DNA of 34,983 nucleotides from Bacteroidia bacterium (GTDB lineage Bacteria > Bacteroidota > Bacteroidia > Bacteroidales > Bacteroidaceae), in NCBI GenBank assembly GCA_009929715.1, contig RZZX01000019.1, forward strand, positions 1-34,983, given 5' to 3'. The position numbers and the translations under genes were made by a program. Positions 25,061-32,363 of this stretch are shown piece after piece (position 1 is the first letter of the stretch; each line of letters begins with the position of its first letter). A model generated the notes under the pieces. It was not told where the DNA came from and searched no databases. It saw only the letters and a program-made list of their open reading frames with translations.

Positions 25061-27937
25061 ATGAGAATGAATAAGATTATATTTTTTTGTTTTCTTCTTG
25101 TTTGCCCTGTTTTTTGTACGGCTTGTTCAGAGAAAGGGATAGAGTCTTATCTTACGATAGATAAAGATCGGGTTGACTTTGGGAGTGAACAAGAGAAAGT
25201 GAGTATCCCCATTAAGACAAATATAGAGGATTTACAATTAGACTCAAAGGCTAATTGGTGCCGATTACTTTTTAAGAATGGGCGGTTGGAAGTGACTGTT
25301 GATGAGAATAATGGAAGAGCGCTTCGTGAAACCGATGTTTATATAAAAGGTGGTGGTCAAACTGTTTTATTGAAAGTTAGGCAATTAGGATATGAGCCTG
25401 TTATTTTAATTGATAAGCAATATTTTGAAGTAAACGCAATGGGTGGAAATATCGCTTTTTCAGTAACCACAAACATTCCTTTAGAAGTAAAATTACCCTC
25501 TTGGATAATGGAACGAACAGCGAAAACAAGAGCTCCTTCTTCTGCTACCACTGAGCGCTTTTTTGAGGTGAAGAGTCTTGATGGCGATGATCCCAGACAA
25601 GGTAATATTGAATTTGTTGAGGCTTTGTCGGCTGGGCTCAATAAAGAAGAGTTGAAGTGCGCCATTGTTGCTATAACTCAAAAAGGATTAAATGAGTATG
25701 CGTCTGATGGTGAAACGGATTTAAAAGATGACATAAAGCTTAAAGTGATTAGCGGTGAAGCCTCTTCTGTTCAATCTGGAGAAGGCATCGAAAAATCTTT
25801 TGATGGTGATTTTACAACTATTTATCACTCTCCTTGGAATAATGCCTCTGAAAAATATTTCCCGATCGTTTTGACATATCACTTAGAAACGAAAGCAGAT
25901 GTTGATTACTTAGTATATCATCCTAGAAACTCTGGAACAAATGGGCTTTTTGGCGATGTCGAAATTCAATACTCTTCAGATGGTGTTAACTTTAAACACC
26001 TTATGGATAAAGATTTTAAAGGCTCTTCATCGGCTACTAAACTCTCTTTTTCGACCTCTGTTTCTGCAAAATCTTTTCGGTTCATTGTAAAGAGTGGCAG
26101 TGGAGATGGGCAGGGTTTTGCCTCTTGCTCCGAGATGGAGTTTTACATGAAAAACTTAGATTCTTTTGATTATAAAACACTTTTTAAAGACCAAACATGT
26201 AGTGAGTTAAAAGATGGAATAACGCAAGGCGATATTGATAAATGTAGCTATACGTTCTTTAGAAACATGGCTTACTTCATGTTGAAAAATAAATATCAAA
26301 GAGAGTTTAGAATAGACGAGTTTAAATCTTATCCATATCCCGATATTCAAGCCTTTTTAAATAAGACAAGCTCATACAGTTTGCTTGATAATCCAACCGG
26401 TATTGCCGTAAATGACAATGAAGTTTTGGTGGTTTTGGTTGGTGACATGCATGGTAAAAACATCTCTTTAAAGGTGCAGAACCTGGATAAACCAGGTGGT
26501 GATGGTTTTGGAGGAATGACCTATCCTTTGTCTGAAGGACTAAATAAATTAACGATAAAAGAAAGAGGGTTAGTTTATGTGATGTATCACACCGATCAGC
26601 TTAATGATCTTTCAGCTAAACCGATTAAGATACATTTTGCTTCTGGAAAAGTTAATGGATACTATGATGTTTCTAAACACAAAGGGAGATGGAATGAACT
26701 TTTGACGAAAGCTTCCAACAACTATTTTGACGTTGTAGGACAATACGCTCATTTGACATTTGAAACCAATGATTTTAGAAATTATGCCGGAACAACCACC
26801 GATGAACTGATTGAGATTTATGACAAAATAGCCTATCATGAAATGCTGCTGCTTGGTTTGGTCAAATACAATAAACTTTTCAAGAATCGCATGTATTTCA
26901 ATGTCATGTATCATTCTTATATGTATGCTAGTTCACACCATACAGGTTATCATCAAAACACGATGTCGGACATTGCTAATCCAGCAAAATTGAAAACATC
27001 TGCTTGTTGGGGTCCTGCACATGAAGTAGGGCACTGTAACCAAACCCGTCCCGGTGTTTTATGGGTTGGAACCACAGAAGTGACCAATAATATCATGTCG
27101 GAATATATTCAAACGACCATCTTTGGTCAACCTTCCCGGATACAAGTTGAAAACATGGGCGATATTTACCGTAACCGATACTCTAAAGCTTGGAATGGCA
27201 TCATTGTTGGCAAAAGACCGCATGCTGATTTTGAGAATGTGGGAAATGATAAAAACGATGTATTCTGTAAGCTAATACCATTTTGGCAATTAGAATTATA
27301 TTTTGGCAAAGTTTTAGGGCTTACTCCTTTGGAACAAGCTGATAAAGGCGGCTTTTATCCGGATGTTTATGAATATGCTCGAACCAAAGATTATTCAGGG
27401 ATGAGTGATGGCGCTATTCAGTTAGATTTTGTTTATAATAGCTGTGTGGCCTCAAAAATGAATTTACTTGATTTCTTTGAGAAATGGGGCTTTTTATCTC
27501 CCATTCATAAATCAGTAGAAGATTATCAGACTAAGCTTATGGTTATTACGCAAGATATGATTGAAGCGCTTAAAAGTAAAGTTGTGGCATTAGGTTATGC
27601 CAAGCCTGCTGTAGCCTTAGAATACATTTCAGATAATACTGTCGGATTATACAAAGAGAAGAAAAATATAATCAAAGGATCAAATGCCACACATGCTTCG
27701 AAGACGGTGGTAGAAGGTGGTATATCTTATTCAGGAGATGTGATTCACATTCATAATTGGCAAAATGTAGTAGCTTATGAAATTAAAGATGCGAATAATC
27801 AATTAGTTTTTGTGAGTAGCGGTGAAAATAGTCCTTCTACTCAAGACATGTTTGTCTTGCCATTTAAATGGGAACAAGACTATAAGTTATATGCTGTTTC
27901 TGCGTTAGGCGATAGAGTTGAAATTCTGATGGATTAA
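25061..27937 (+). CDS. M60 family zinc metallopeptidase lipoprotein with BACON-like and CBM32-like modules, 958 aa
   Basis: A lipoprotein signal ends CTAC, with Cys22. Two consecutive beta-sandwich modules of BACON type (about 28-110 and 113-208) are followed by an F5/8C/CBM32-like domain (about 224-364: SFDGDFTTIYHSPWNN to CSEMEFYMKN). The M60/enhancin-like catalytic region then carries the gluzincin motif HEVGHCNQ at 654-661 (HExGHxxQ) with the downstream glutamate in GTTEVTNNIMSEY. A C-terminal beta-domain completes the protein. M60 enzymes cleave O-glycosylated (mucin-type) glycoproteins; the BACON-CBM32-M60 order matches BT4244 of B. thetaiotaomicron. It should act at the cell surface, feeding glycopeptides to the SusCD pair. 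The start at 25061 (or 25067) is chosen because the upstream extension lacks signal-peptide form and a promoter lies at 25031. Confidence 0.94.
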   Translation: MRMNKIIFFCFLLVCPVFCTACSEKGIESYLTIDKDRVDFGSEQEKVSIPIKTNIEDLQLDSKANWCRLLFKNGRLEVTVDENNGRALRETDVYIKGGGQTVLLKVRQLGYEPVILIDKQYFEVNAMGGNIAFSVTTNIPLEVKLPSWIMERTAKTRAPSSATTERFFEVKSLDGDDPRQGNIEFVEALSAGLNKEELKCAIVAITQKGLNEYASDGETDLKDDIKLKVISGEASSVQSGEGIEKSFDGDFTTIYHSPWNNASEKYFPIVLTYHLETKADVDYLVYHPRNSGTNGLFGDVEIQYSSDGVNFKHLMDKDFKGSSSATKLSFSTSVSAKSFRFIVKSGSGDGQGFASCSEMEFYMKNLDSFDYKTLFKDQTCSELKDGITQGDIDKCSYTFFRNMAYFMLKNKYQREFRIDEFKSYPYPDIQAFLNKTSSYSLLDNPTGIAVNDNEVLVVLVGDMHGKNISLKVQNLDKPGGDGFGGMTYPLSEGLNKLTIKERGLVYVMYHTDQLNDLSAKPIKIHFASGKVNGYYDVSKHKGRWNELLTKASNNYFDVVGQYAHLTFETNDFRNYAGTTTDELIEIYDKIAYHEMLLLGLVKYNKLFKNRMYFNVMYHSYMYASSHHTGYHQNTMSDIANPAKLKTSACWGPAHEVGHCNQTRPGVLWVGTTEVTNNIMSEYIQTTIFGQPSRIQVENMGDIYRNRYSKAWNGIIVGKRPHADFENVGNDKNDVFCKLIPFWQLELYFGKVLGLTPLEQADKGGFYPDVYEYARTKDYSGMSDGAIQLDFVYNSCVASKMNLLDFFEKWGFLSPIHKSVEDYQTKLMVITQDMIEALKSKVVALGYAKPAVALEYISDNTVGLYKEKKNIIKGSNATHASKTVVEGGISYSGDVIHIHNWQNVVAYEIKDANNQLVFVSSGENSPSTQDMFVLPFKWEQDYKLYAVSALGDRVEILMD

Positions 27938-27941
27938 TCTG

Positions 27942-28007
27942 TTTTTCTAATAAAAAAGAAAGGAGGAAGTTATAAAACGCTTCCTCCTTTCTTTTTTATT
28001 AGAAAAA
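27942..28007. terminator. Very long perfect hairpin terminator after the M60 gene
   Basis: The arms at 27942-27969 and 27980-28007 are perfect 28-bp reverse complements around a 10-base loop TTATAAAACG. The core GAAAGGAGGAAG/CTTCCTCCTTTC is flanked by A/T runs, giving U-tracts in both directions. It begins 4 bp past the M60 stop and separates the peptidase from the ECF sigma gene. Confidence 0.85.
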
Positions 28008-28052
28008 GTAAACAAATGTTTTGTTTTGTAAATAAAGTAAGGAAAAAAAATG

Positions 28053-28060
28053 TATATTTG
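28053..28060 (+). promoter_or_regulatory. Bacteroides-type -7 element for the ECF sigma gene
   Basis: TATATTTG matches TAnnTTTG. A TTTG at 28025-28028 is a possible -33 box, with a spacing of 24 bases that is a little long. The sigma gene is therefore likely transcribed by the primary sigma factor, separately from the M60 operon. Confidence 0.55.
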
Positions 28061-28082
28061 TATTTAGTTTAACTTAAGATTG

Positions 28083-28649
28083 ATGGAAGAACGAGAACTT
28101 ATAATACAATTTAAGGAGGGTGATAGAAATGCCTTTTCTAAACTATATGACATTTACTTTCCTAAGGTCTTTAGATTTACTCAATTATACATTATTTCAT
28201 CAATTGAGTTGGCGGATGTTGTTCAAGAAGTTTTTGTTAAGTTGTGGGAAAAAAGAGAGCAGTTAGATGAAACCAAAAGTATAGAAGGCTATTTGTTTAT
28301 TGTAACTCGTAATTTGATATTTAATGCTGCGAGGAAGTCCTTTAATGAATCTGCTTTTAAGATGACTGTTTTGAAAGCGTCTGAAGATGAAAGCTATAAT
28401 TTAGAAGAAGAAATAGAAGCTTCTGAACTAAAGAGCTATATTGACTCTTTGATTCAGATGTTGCCTCCTAGGCGGCAAGAAATATTCAGGTTGAGTCGTG
28501 AAAAGCAATTAACCAATAAGCAGATAGCAGAGCTCTGTGGTATTGGAGAAAAAGCAGTTGAAAGGCAAATAAGCTTTGCTCTCAAATTTTTAAGAGAAAA
28601 TCTTCCTTTGTTTTTATTGTTTTGTGGCGTCGGGCATTTTAAATTTTAA
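28083..28649 (+). CDS. ECF subfamily RNA polymerase sigma factor, 188 aa
   Basis: Region 2 is recognisable in residues about 10-75 (FKEGDRNAFSKLYDIYFPKV, LADVVQEVFVKLWEKREQLD, SIEGYLFIVTRNLIFNAAR) and region 4 in about 115-170 (MLPPRRQEIFRLSREKQLTN, KQIAELCGIGEKAVERQISF). The length is typical of the Bacteroidetes ECF sigma factors that pair with FecR. ATG 28083 is used; the TTG immediately before it is not needed. No anti-sigma gene follows. The nearest FecR is at 17832, upstream of the whole SusCD-M60 operon, so that FecR is the probable partner. The C-terminus LPLFLLFCGVGHFKF is hydrophobic, which is common in these proteins. Confidence 0.95.
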   Translation: MEERELIIQFKEGDRNAFSKLYDIYFPKVFRFTQLYIISSIELADVVQEVFVKLWEKREQLDETKSIEGYLFIVTRNLIFNAARKSFNESAFKMTVLKASEDESYNLEEEIEASELKSYIDSLIQMLPPRRQEIFRLSREKQLTNKQIAELCGIGEKAVERQISFALKFLRENLPLFLLFCGVGHFKF

Positions 28650-28663
28650 ATCATACACCAGTC

Positions 28664-29056
28664 ATGATACACACAACTTTTAAGAAAAAACAGACTAGAT
28701 ACACTTGGACTATTTTGATCATTTTCTTCATGATAGTGCTTTTTATCATTTGGTACCGCCAGAAGTCTTGGCTTTTCATATTTTATTTCCTACCATCTTT
28801 AATCCAATTCATCACTGCCTCTAGAGAGAACTATCTCATTACAGAAAGTGGGGAGGTTAAGATTACATCCATTTGGAACAATCATAAAGTTCTCACACAA
28901 ATCACTCGTTTAACTTACCAAGCTAAAACGTGGCATTACAGCAAGCTAAGAGTTGATCATGCTCATGGCTTTACCATGATCAATCCGGAAGATCCGAAAC
29001 AGTTCATGGAGACATTAAAAGCACTGGATCCGACTATAGTTTTGGTTTATAAATAG
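28664..29056 (+). CDS. Two-helix membrane protein with bacterial PH-like domain, 130 aa
   Basis: Two transmembrane helices (about 13-30 and 36-51) are followed by a small cytoplasmic beta domain (ITESGEVKITSIWNNHKVLT, SKLRVDHAHGFTMINPEDPK, FMETLKALDP). This matches the bacterial PH domain type (bPH_4-like). The function of the family is not established. It starts 14 bp after the sigma gene, so the two may share a transcript, although its codon use and GC content look more like the downstream housekeeping genes. A hairpin at 29062-29096 follows. Confidence 0.75.
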   Translation: MIHTTFKKKQTRYTWTILIIFFMIVLFIIWYRQKSWLFIFYFLPSLIQFITASRENYLITESGEVKITSIWNNHKVLTQITRLTYQAKTWHYSKLRVDHAHGFTMINPEDPKQFMETLKALDPTIVLVYK

Positions 29057-29061
29057 CCGCA

Positions 29062-29096
29062 GGATGTGGCAAGAATCGTTCTGACTTACCACATCC
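29062..29096. terminator. Hairpin between convergent PH-like and cupin genes
   Basis: GGATGTGG (29062-29069) pairs with CCACATCC (29089-29096), extendable to 12 positions with one mismatch (CAAG against CTTA). It lies in the 52-bp gap between two convergent stops. Confidence 0.55.
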
Positions 29097-29108
29097 CGAT
29101 ATAGAATG

Positions 29109-29564
29109 CTACTTCCATTTGGCTTCGGCATCTACCAATTTCCCATCTTCAGAAGAGTACTCTTCTAAAGAGCCCTCTTTGGACTGAATAACCAGATAAA
29201 TCATCTCTTCGTCCGAGGTGTTAGTCAGCCCACGTTTGCCTGCAGGTGCAATGCGGACTACACTGCCTTCGGAGATTTCAAAACACCCCTCGTCGACTTG
29301 AAAGAAGCCTTCCCCTTTAAGAATGAGATAAGTCTCTTCATTTTTATGATGCGTATGAAAGTAGGGAACGTCCGTATGCGGTGGCAAGGCGTTGTATGAT
29401 ATTTCTGTTCCCGTGGCTTGTGTACTCTCTTTCAGAAAAACCTTTCCGGTGATGAGACGTCCCGACTTGGCGTGAACGAGGGTGTGTGCGGATAACTGAT
29501 CGAGCTTTCCTACATGGGTGGCTGTGAAATGGCTGTTTTGAGCCACGTGCTTAATTGTACTCAT
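29109..29564 (-). CDS. Cupin domain protein, 151 aa
   Basis: A single conserved beta-barrel cupin is present. Motif 1 is PYFHTHHKNEETYLILKGEG (about 72-91), with the metal-ligand pattern H-x-H...E. Motif 2, around GSVVRIAPAGKRGLTNTSDE, lacks the usual histidine in the standard place, so the metal site may be partial. Cupins of this type include small dioxygenases, isomerases and ligand-binding proteins, and the activity cannot be named. It is divergent from an HxlR regulator and shares with it a promoter region containing two palindromes, so it is probably the target of that regulator. Confidence 0.85.
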   Translation of the reverse strand: MSTIKHVAQNSHFTATHVGKLDQLSAHTLVHAKSGRLITGKVFLKESTQATGTEISYNALPPHTDVPYFHTHHKNEETYLILKGEGFFQVDEGCFEISEGSVVRIAPAGKRGLTNTSDEEMIYLVIQSKEGSLEEYSSEDGKLVDAEAKWK

Positions 29565-29600
29565 AACGTTTTAATGTTTAAGGGTGAATAGTTGTTATTT

Positions 29601-29619
29601 AAAGTAAGTTGATTACTTT
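29601..29619. promoter_or_regulatory. Palindromic operator candidate at the cupin promoter
   Basis: AAAGTAA-GTTGA-TTACTTT is a perfect inverted repeat with 7-bp arms. It overlaps the predicted start of the cupin transcript (-7 element at 29627-29634). It shares the GTAA...TTAC core with the second palindrome at 29672-29684. Confidence 0.55.
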
Positions 29620-29626
29620 TGTTGGG

Positions 29627-29634
29627 CAAATATA
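29627..29634 (-). promoter_or_regulatory. Bacteroides-type -7 element for the cupin gene
   Basis: The minus strand reads TATATTTG, an exact TAnnTTTG match. The start of transcription would fall within the palindrome at 29601-29619, an arrangement expected for repression. Confidence 0.55.
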
Positions 29635-29671
29635 CAGATGAAGTTTAGTCTGCACAAGAAGGCACTTGAAT

Positions 29672-29684
29672 GTAAGTCGCTTAC
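29672..29684. promoter_or_regulatory. Second palindromic operator candidate near the HxlR promoter
   Basis: GTAAG-TCG-CTTAC is a perfect palindrome with 5-bp arms, about 35 bp upstream of the HxlR start. The sequence just after it, TTACTTTGAGGTAAC, adds another TTAC/GTAA pair. This is consistent with autoregulation by HxlR. Confidence 0.5.
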
Positions 29685-29717
29685 TTTGAGGTAACTTTTG
29701 CTGATAATAAGGAGGTT

Positions 29718-30086
29718 ATGGAAGAACAAAAAATGAAGATATTTTTCTCAGGAGGACTTTGTCCCGTGCGGGATGTTTTGGGGAGATTAGGCGATAAGTG
29801 GACGGCCTTGGTCTTAATCTCTTTGAAGGCCAACGGTACGTTGCGTTTTAGTGCACTTCAACGCTCCATCGGCGATATTTCACAGCGCATGCTGACGGTA
29901 ACCCTACGTTCGTTGGAAGCTGATGGATTAATCAAAAGAAAAGTCTATGCCGAAGTACCTCCTAAAGTAGAATATGAGTTGACTGAGCGAGGATTGAGTC
30001 TTTACCCGCACTTAGAGGCTCTCGTTGAATGGTCGCGTGAGCATATGTCGGCTATTTTGGCCGACCGTGAGAAAAGGTTGGATTAG
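29718..30086 (+). CDS. HxlR family winged-helix transcriptional regulator, 122 aa
   Basis: The HxlR signature is clear: CPVRDVLGRLGDKWTALVLI (about 15-34) with the conserved N-terminal Cys15 that many members use for redox or electrophile sensing. Next come the helix-turn-helix region LRFSALQRSIGDISQRMLTV and the wing ending VEYELTERGLSLYPHL. These regulators act as dimers, usually controlling a divergent gene, here the cupin. A strong Shine-Dalgarno AAGGAGG (29709-29715) is only 2 bases from ATG 29718; ATG 29733 is an alternative start that still keeps Cys15. Confident family call; the inducer is unknown. Confidence 0.93.
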   Translation: MEEQKMKIFFSGGLCPVRDVLGRLGDKWTALVLISLKANGTLRFSALQRSIGDISQRMLTVTLRSLEADGLIKRKVYAEVPPKVEYELTERGLSLYPHLEALVEWSREHMSAILADREKRLD

Positions 30087-30117
30087 TCTCTTTAAAGAGG
30101 ATTGACTGAACACCCAG

Positions 30118-30285
30118 TTATTCCTTTTCATTCACGGGCTTTTGCAACGGAGCTTTTGAAGACGAAACTTTTGAAGACGAAGAGATCGTTTTAGATTTAT
30201 TCTTTCCCAGCTTTTTCGCTTTTTTCCAAGCTGCTTTGCGCGCTTCATACTGTTCGCGTTGTTTTTCGATATAATTATCTGCCAT
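30118..30285 (-). CDS. Small basic conserved-type protein, 55 aa
   Basis: ATG at 30285 to TAA at 30118 codes a lysine-rich protein starting MADNYIEKQREQYEARKAAW, then a KKAKKLGKN stretch and a serine/lysine tail with two copies of an SSSK-like unit. The N-terminus resembles a short Bacteroidales family often left unannotated or mislabelled as dehydrogenase; that resemblance is from memory. It is probably cytoplasmic, and its basic charge could suit nucleic acid or ribosome binding, which is speculative. An exact TAnnTTTG element lies upstream at 30320-30327. The tail repeat comes from the near-duplicated DNA TTTTGAAGACGAA at about 30155-30181. Confidence 0.75.
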   Translation of the reverse strand: MADNYIEKQREQYEARKAAWKKAKKLGKNKSKTISSSSKVSSSKAPLQKPVNEKE

Positions 30286-30319
30286 TTTTTAGGTGTTATT
30301 TATCTCTTTTCTGATGTTA

Positions 30320-30327
30320 CAAAGATA
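30320..30327 (-). promoter_or_regulatory. Bacteroides-type -7 element for the 55-aa protein
   Basis: The minus strand reads TATCTTTG, an exact TAnnTTTG match, giving a leader of about 28 bases before ATG 30285. This supports the small gene being real. Confidence 0.5.
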
Positions 30328-30425
30328 ACGCTTTTCGATGTAAGGAGAAAAGAGAGGGCGTAAATATTCGGTTTTAAAGCGTATGAAAGTCGATTAAGAA
30401 GTTATAAATTGAAGTTAAGATACAG

Positions 30426-32237
30426 ATGAATAAGATGAAAGAATTAGAAATAAAATATGCTGCTAATATAAAAGAGACGCAAGAAGAGTTATCTCATGTG
30501 AAAACGCGGATTTATCAAATTAGTATATTGCGTGTATTACTCTTTCTCATAGGGCTTATAAGCGCATTTCTTTTTTTCTCGAAAGGGTGGGATGTGGTAT
30601 TGGGACTCGTGGCATGTACCTTTATTCCCTTTTTGGCTTTAATGAAATATCACAACCGTCTGTTTTATCGAAAAGCCTATTTGCTTCAAGCCATTGAGGT
30701 CAACAAGCGGGAGTTGGCTGCTTTAGATCATCGGTTTGAAGCTTTCGATGACGGCAGTGAATTTATCGATTCGAAGCATTTATATACGTATGATCTAGAT
30801 GTCTTTGGGGAGCGTTCGTTGTTTCAAGCCATTAATCGGACCACCACTTTGTTTGGCAAAACCATCTTGGCACAGTGGTTGGCTACGCATCTCACTACCA
30901 AGCAAGCGATTGAAGAACGTCAGGCTGCTGTTCGCGAATGGGCGCCAGAGTTGTCTTTTCGGCAGCATCTACAAATTGTGGGATTACTTTGCAGCAGTCG
31001 TCCTACTGATAAAGCCGAACTGACACAATGGTTGTCCCGTAACACCCGATTCAATCACAAACGTTGGTGTAGAGCACTTCCTTACCTAACACCACTGATC
31101 AATTTGACTTTAGCCTTATTGGCACTGTTTGGCCTGTTACCGTGGAGTGCTTTGGGACTTTCGTTTACGTTGTTTTTTCTTTTGAGCACTCGGTTTACTT
31201 CGGAGGTGACCAAGCTTCAAGCTGTTTATGGTGATAAACTCCGCATCCTATCGACCTACGCCGATATGCTTGCGATGCTCGAACAGAAGTCCGTTGAAAG
31301 TCCTTATTTAAAGCGCCTTCAAGAGCAAGTGACCTCTCAGAAAGAGTCAGCTTCGGTAGCCGTTCATCGGTTGTCTAGGCTGATGAACAGGTTAGATCAG
31401 CGGAACAATATGCTCATGTATGCTCTGCTCAATGGTTTTTTGTTTTGGGAACTTGGCATTGTCTTAAAGATGGAAAGGTGGAAAGCAGACCATGCCGATA
31501 AGATGCTAAATTGGTTGGAAGCAGTCGGTGAGATGGAAGCCCTCTGTTCGTTGGCTACCTTTGCATATAACCACCCCGATTACAATTATCCGATTATCCG
31601 AAACACTGAATTTTGTTTTCTGGGCAAGGCCTTAGGTCATCCTTTGATGCCGCGTGCGAAGTGCGTTCGAAACGATGTCGATATGGGTCATAGTCCCTCT
31701 TTTGTCATTATTACTGGAGCCAACATGGCAGGTAAAAGTACCTATTTGCGTACCATTGGCGTCAACTACCTTTTGGGTTGTTTAGGTGTGCCCGTTTGTG
31801 CTGATGAGTTAGAACTTTATCCAGCCCATCTGATAACGAGCCTACGTACCACCGACTCTTTGAGCGACAATGAATCTTATTTCTTTGCCGAGTTGAAGCG
31901 GTTGAAGTTGGTTATTGATAAACTACATGCCGGTGAAGAACTTTTTATCATTTTGGATGAGATCTTAAAAGGCACTAATTCGATGGACAAGCAGAAAGGC
32001 TCATTAGCTTTGGTCAAACAACTCATAACCCTTCGGGCGAATGGGGTTATTGCTACTCACGATTTATTGTTGGGCTCCTTGATTGATTCCTTTCCAGAGC
32101 ATATACGCAACTACTGTTTTGAAGCAGACATAACCAATGATGAACTTACTTTCTCGTATCAATTACGTGAGGGCATTGCTCAGAATATGAATGCTTGCTT
32201 TCTGATGAAAAAGATGGGAATTGCCGTGCCCGAATAG
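30426..32237 (+). CDS. Membrane-anchored MutS-like ATPase, 603 aa
   Basis: The C-terminal third is the MutS ATPase domain: Walker A GANMAGKST at 431-439, then a core region with TTDSLSDNESYFFAELKRLK, Walker B LFIILDEILKGTNS and the final VIATHDLLLGSL. The N-terminal region contains two hydrophobic hairpins (about 33-73 and 215-255) and no mismatch-recognition domain I. It therefore belongs to the MutS-related membrane proteins of Bacteroidetes, not true MutS or MutS2. Function is unknown; it probably does not do mismatch repair. ATG 30435 is an alternative start. It is monocistronic. Confidence 0.9.
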   Translation: MNKMKELEIKYAANIKETQEELSHVKTRIYQISILRVLLFLIGLISAFLFFSKGWDVVLGLVACTFIPFLALMKYHNRLFYRKAYLLQAIEVNKRELAALDHRFEAFDDGSEFIDSKHLYTYDLDVFGERSLFQAINRTTTLFGKTILAQWLATHLTTKQAIEERQAAVREWAPELSFRQHLQIVGLLCSSRPTDKAELTQWLSRNTRFNHKRWCRALPYLTPLINLTLALLALFGLLPWSALGLSFTLFFLLSTRFTSEVTKLQAVYGDKLRILSTYADMLAMLEQKSVESPYLKRLQEQVTSQKESASVAVHRLSRLMNRLDQRNNMLMYALLNGFLFWELGIVLKMERWKADHADKMLNWLEAVGEMEALCSLATFAYNHPDYNYPIIRNTEFCFLGKALGHPLMPRAKCVRNDVDMGHSPSFVIITGANMAGKSTYLRTIGVNYLLGCLGVPVCADELELYPAHLITSLRTTDSLSDNESYFFAELKRLKLVIDKLHAGEELFIILDEILKGTNSMDKQKGSLALVKQLITLRANGVIATHDLLLGSLIDSFPEHIRNYCFEADITNDELTFSYQLREGIAQNMNACFLMKKMGIAVPE

Positions 32238-32363
32238 CCAAAGAGAATCTACCTCTCCTTTTCAGTTGTGACAGCGGTGAGGTAGTAGAGCTGCAAAAGT
32301 AAAATAAAGCAGACATTAATGGCGTAGATAAGAACTATTTAGTGCTTTATCCGGCACTTTTTG

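Noticed and set aside
17522-28650. Conjugative or transposable element carrying the M60 locus
   Set aside because: Despite the AT-rich composition, no integrase, transposase, mobilisation gene, tRNA attachment site or flanking direct repeat was found at the boundaries.
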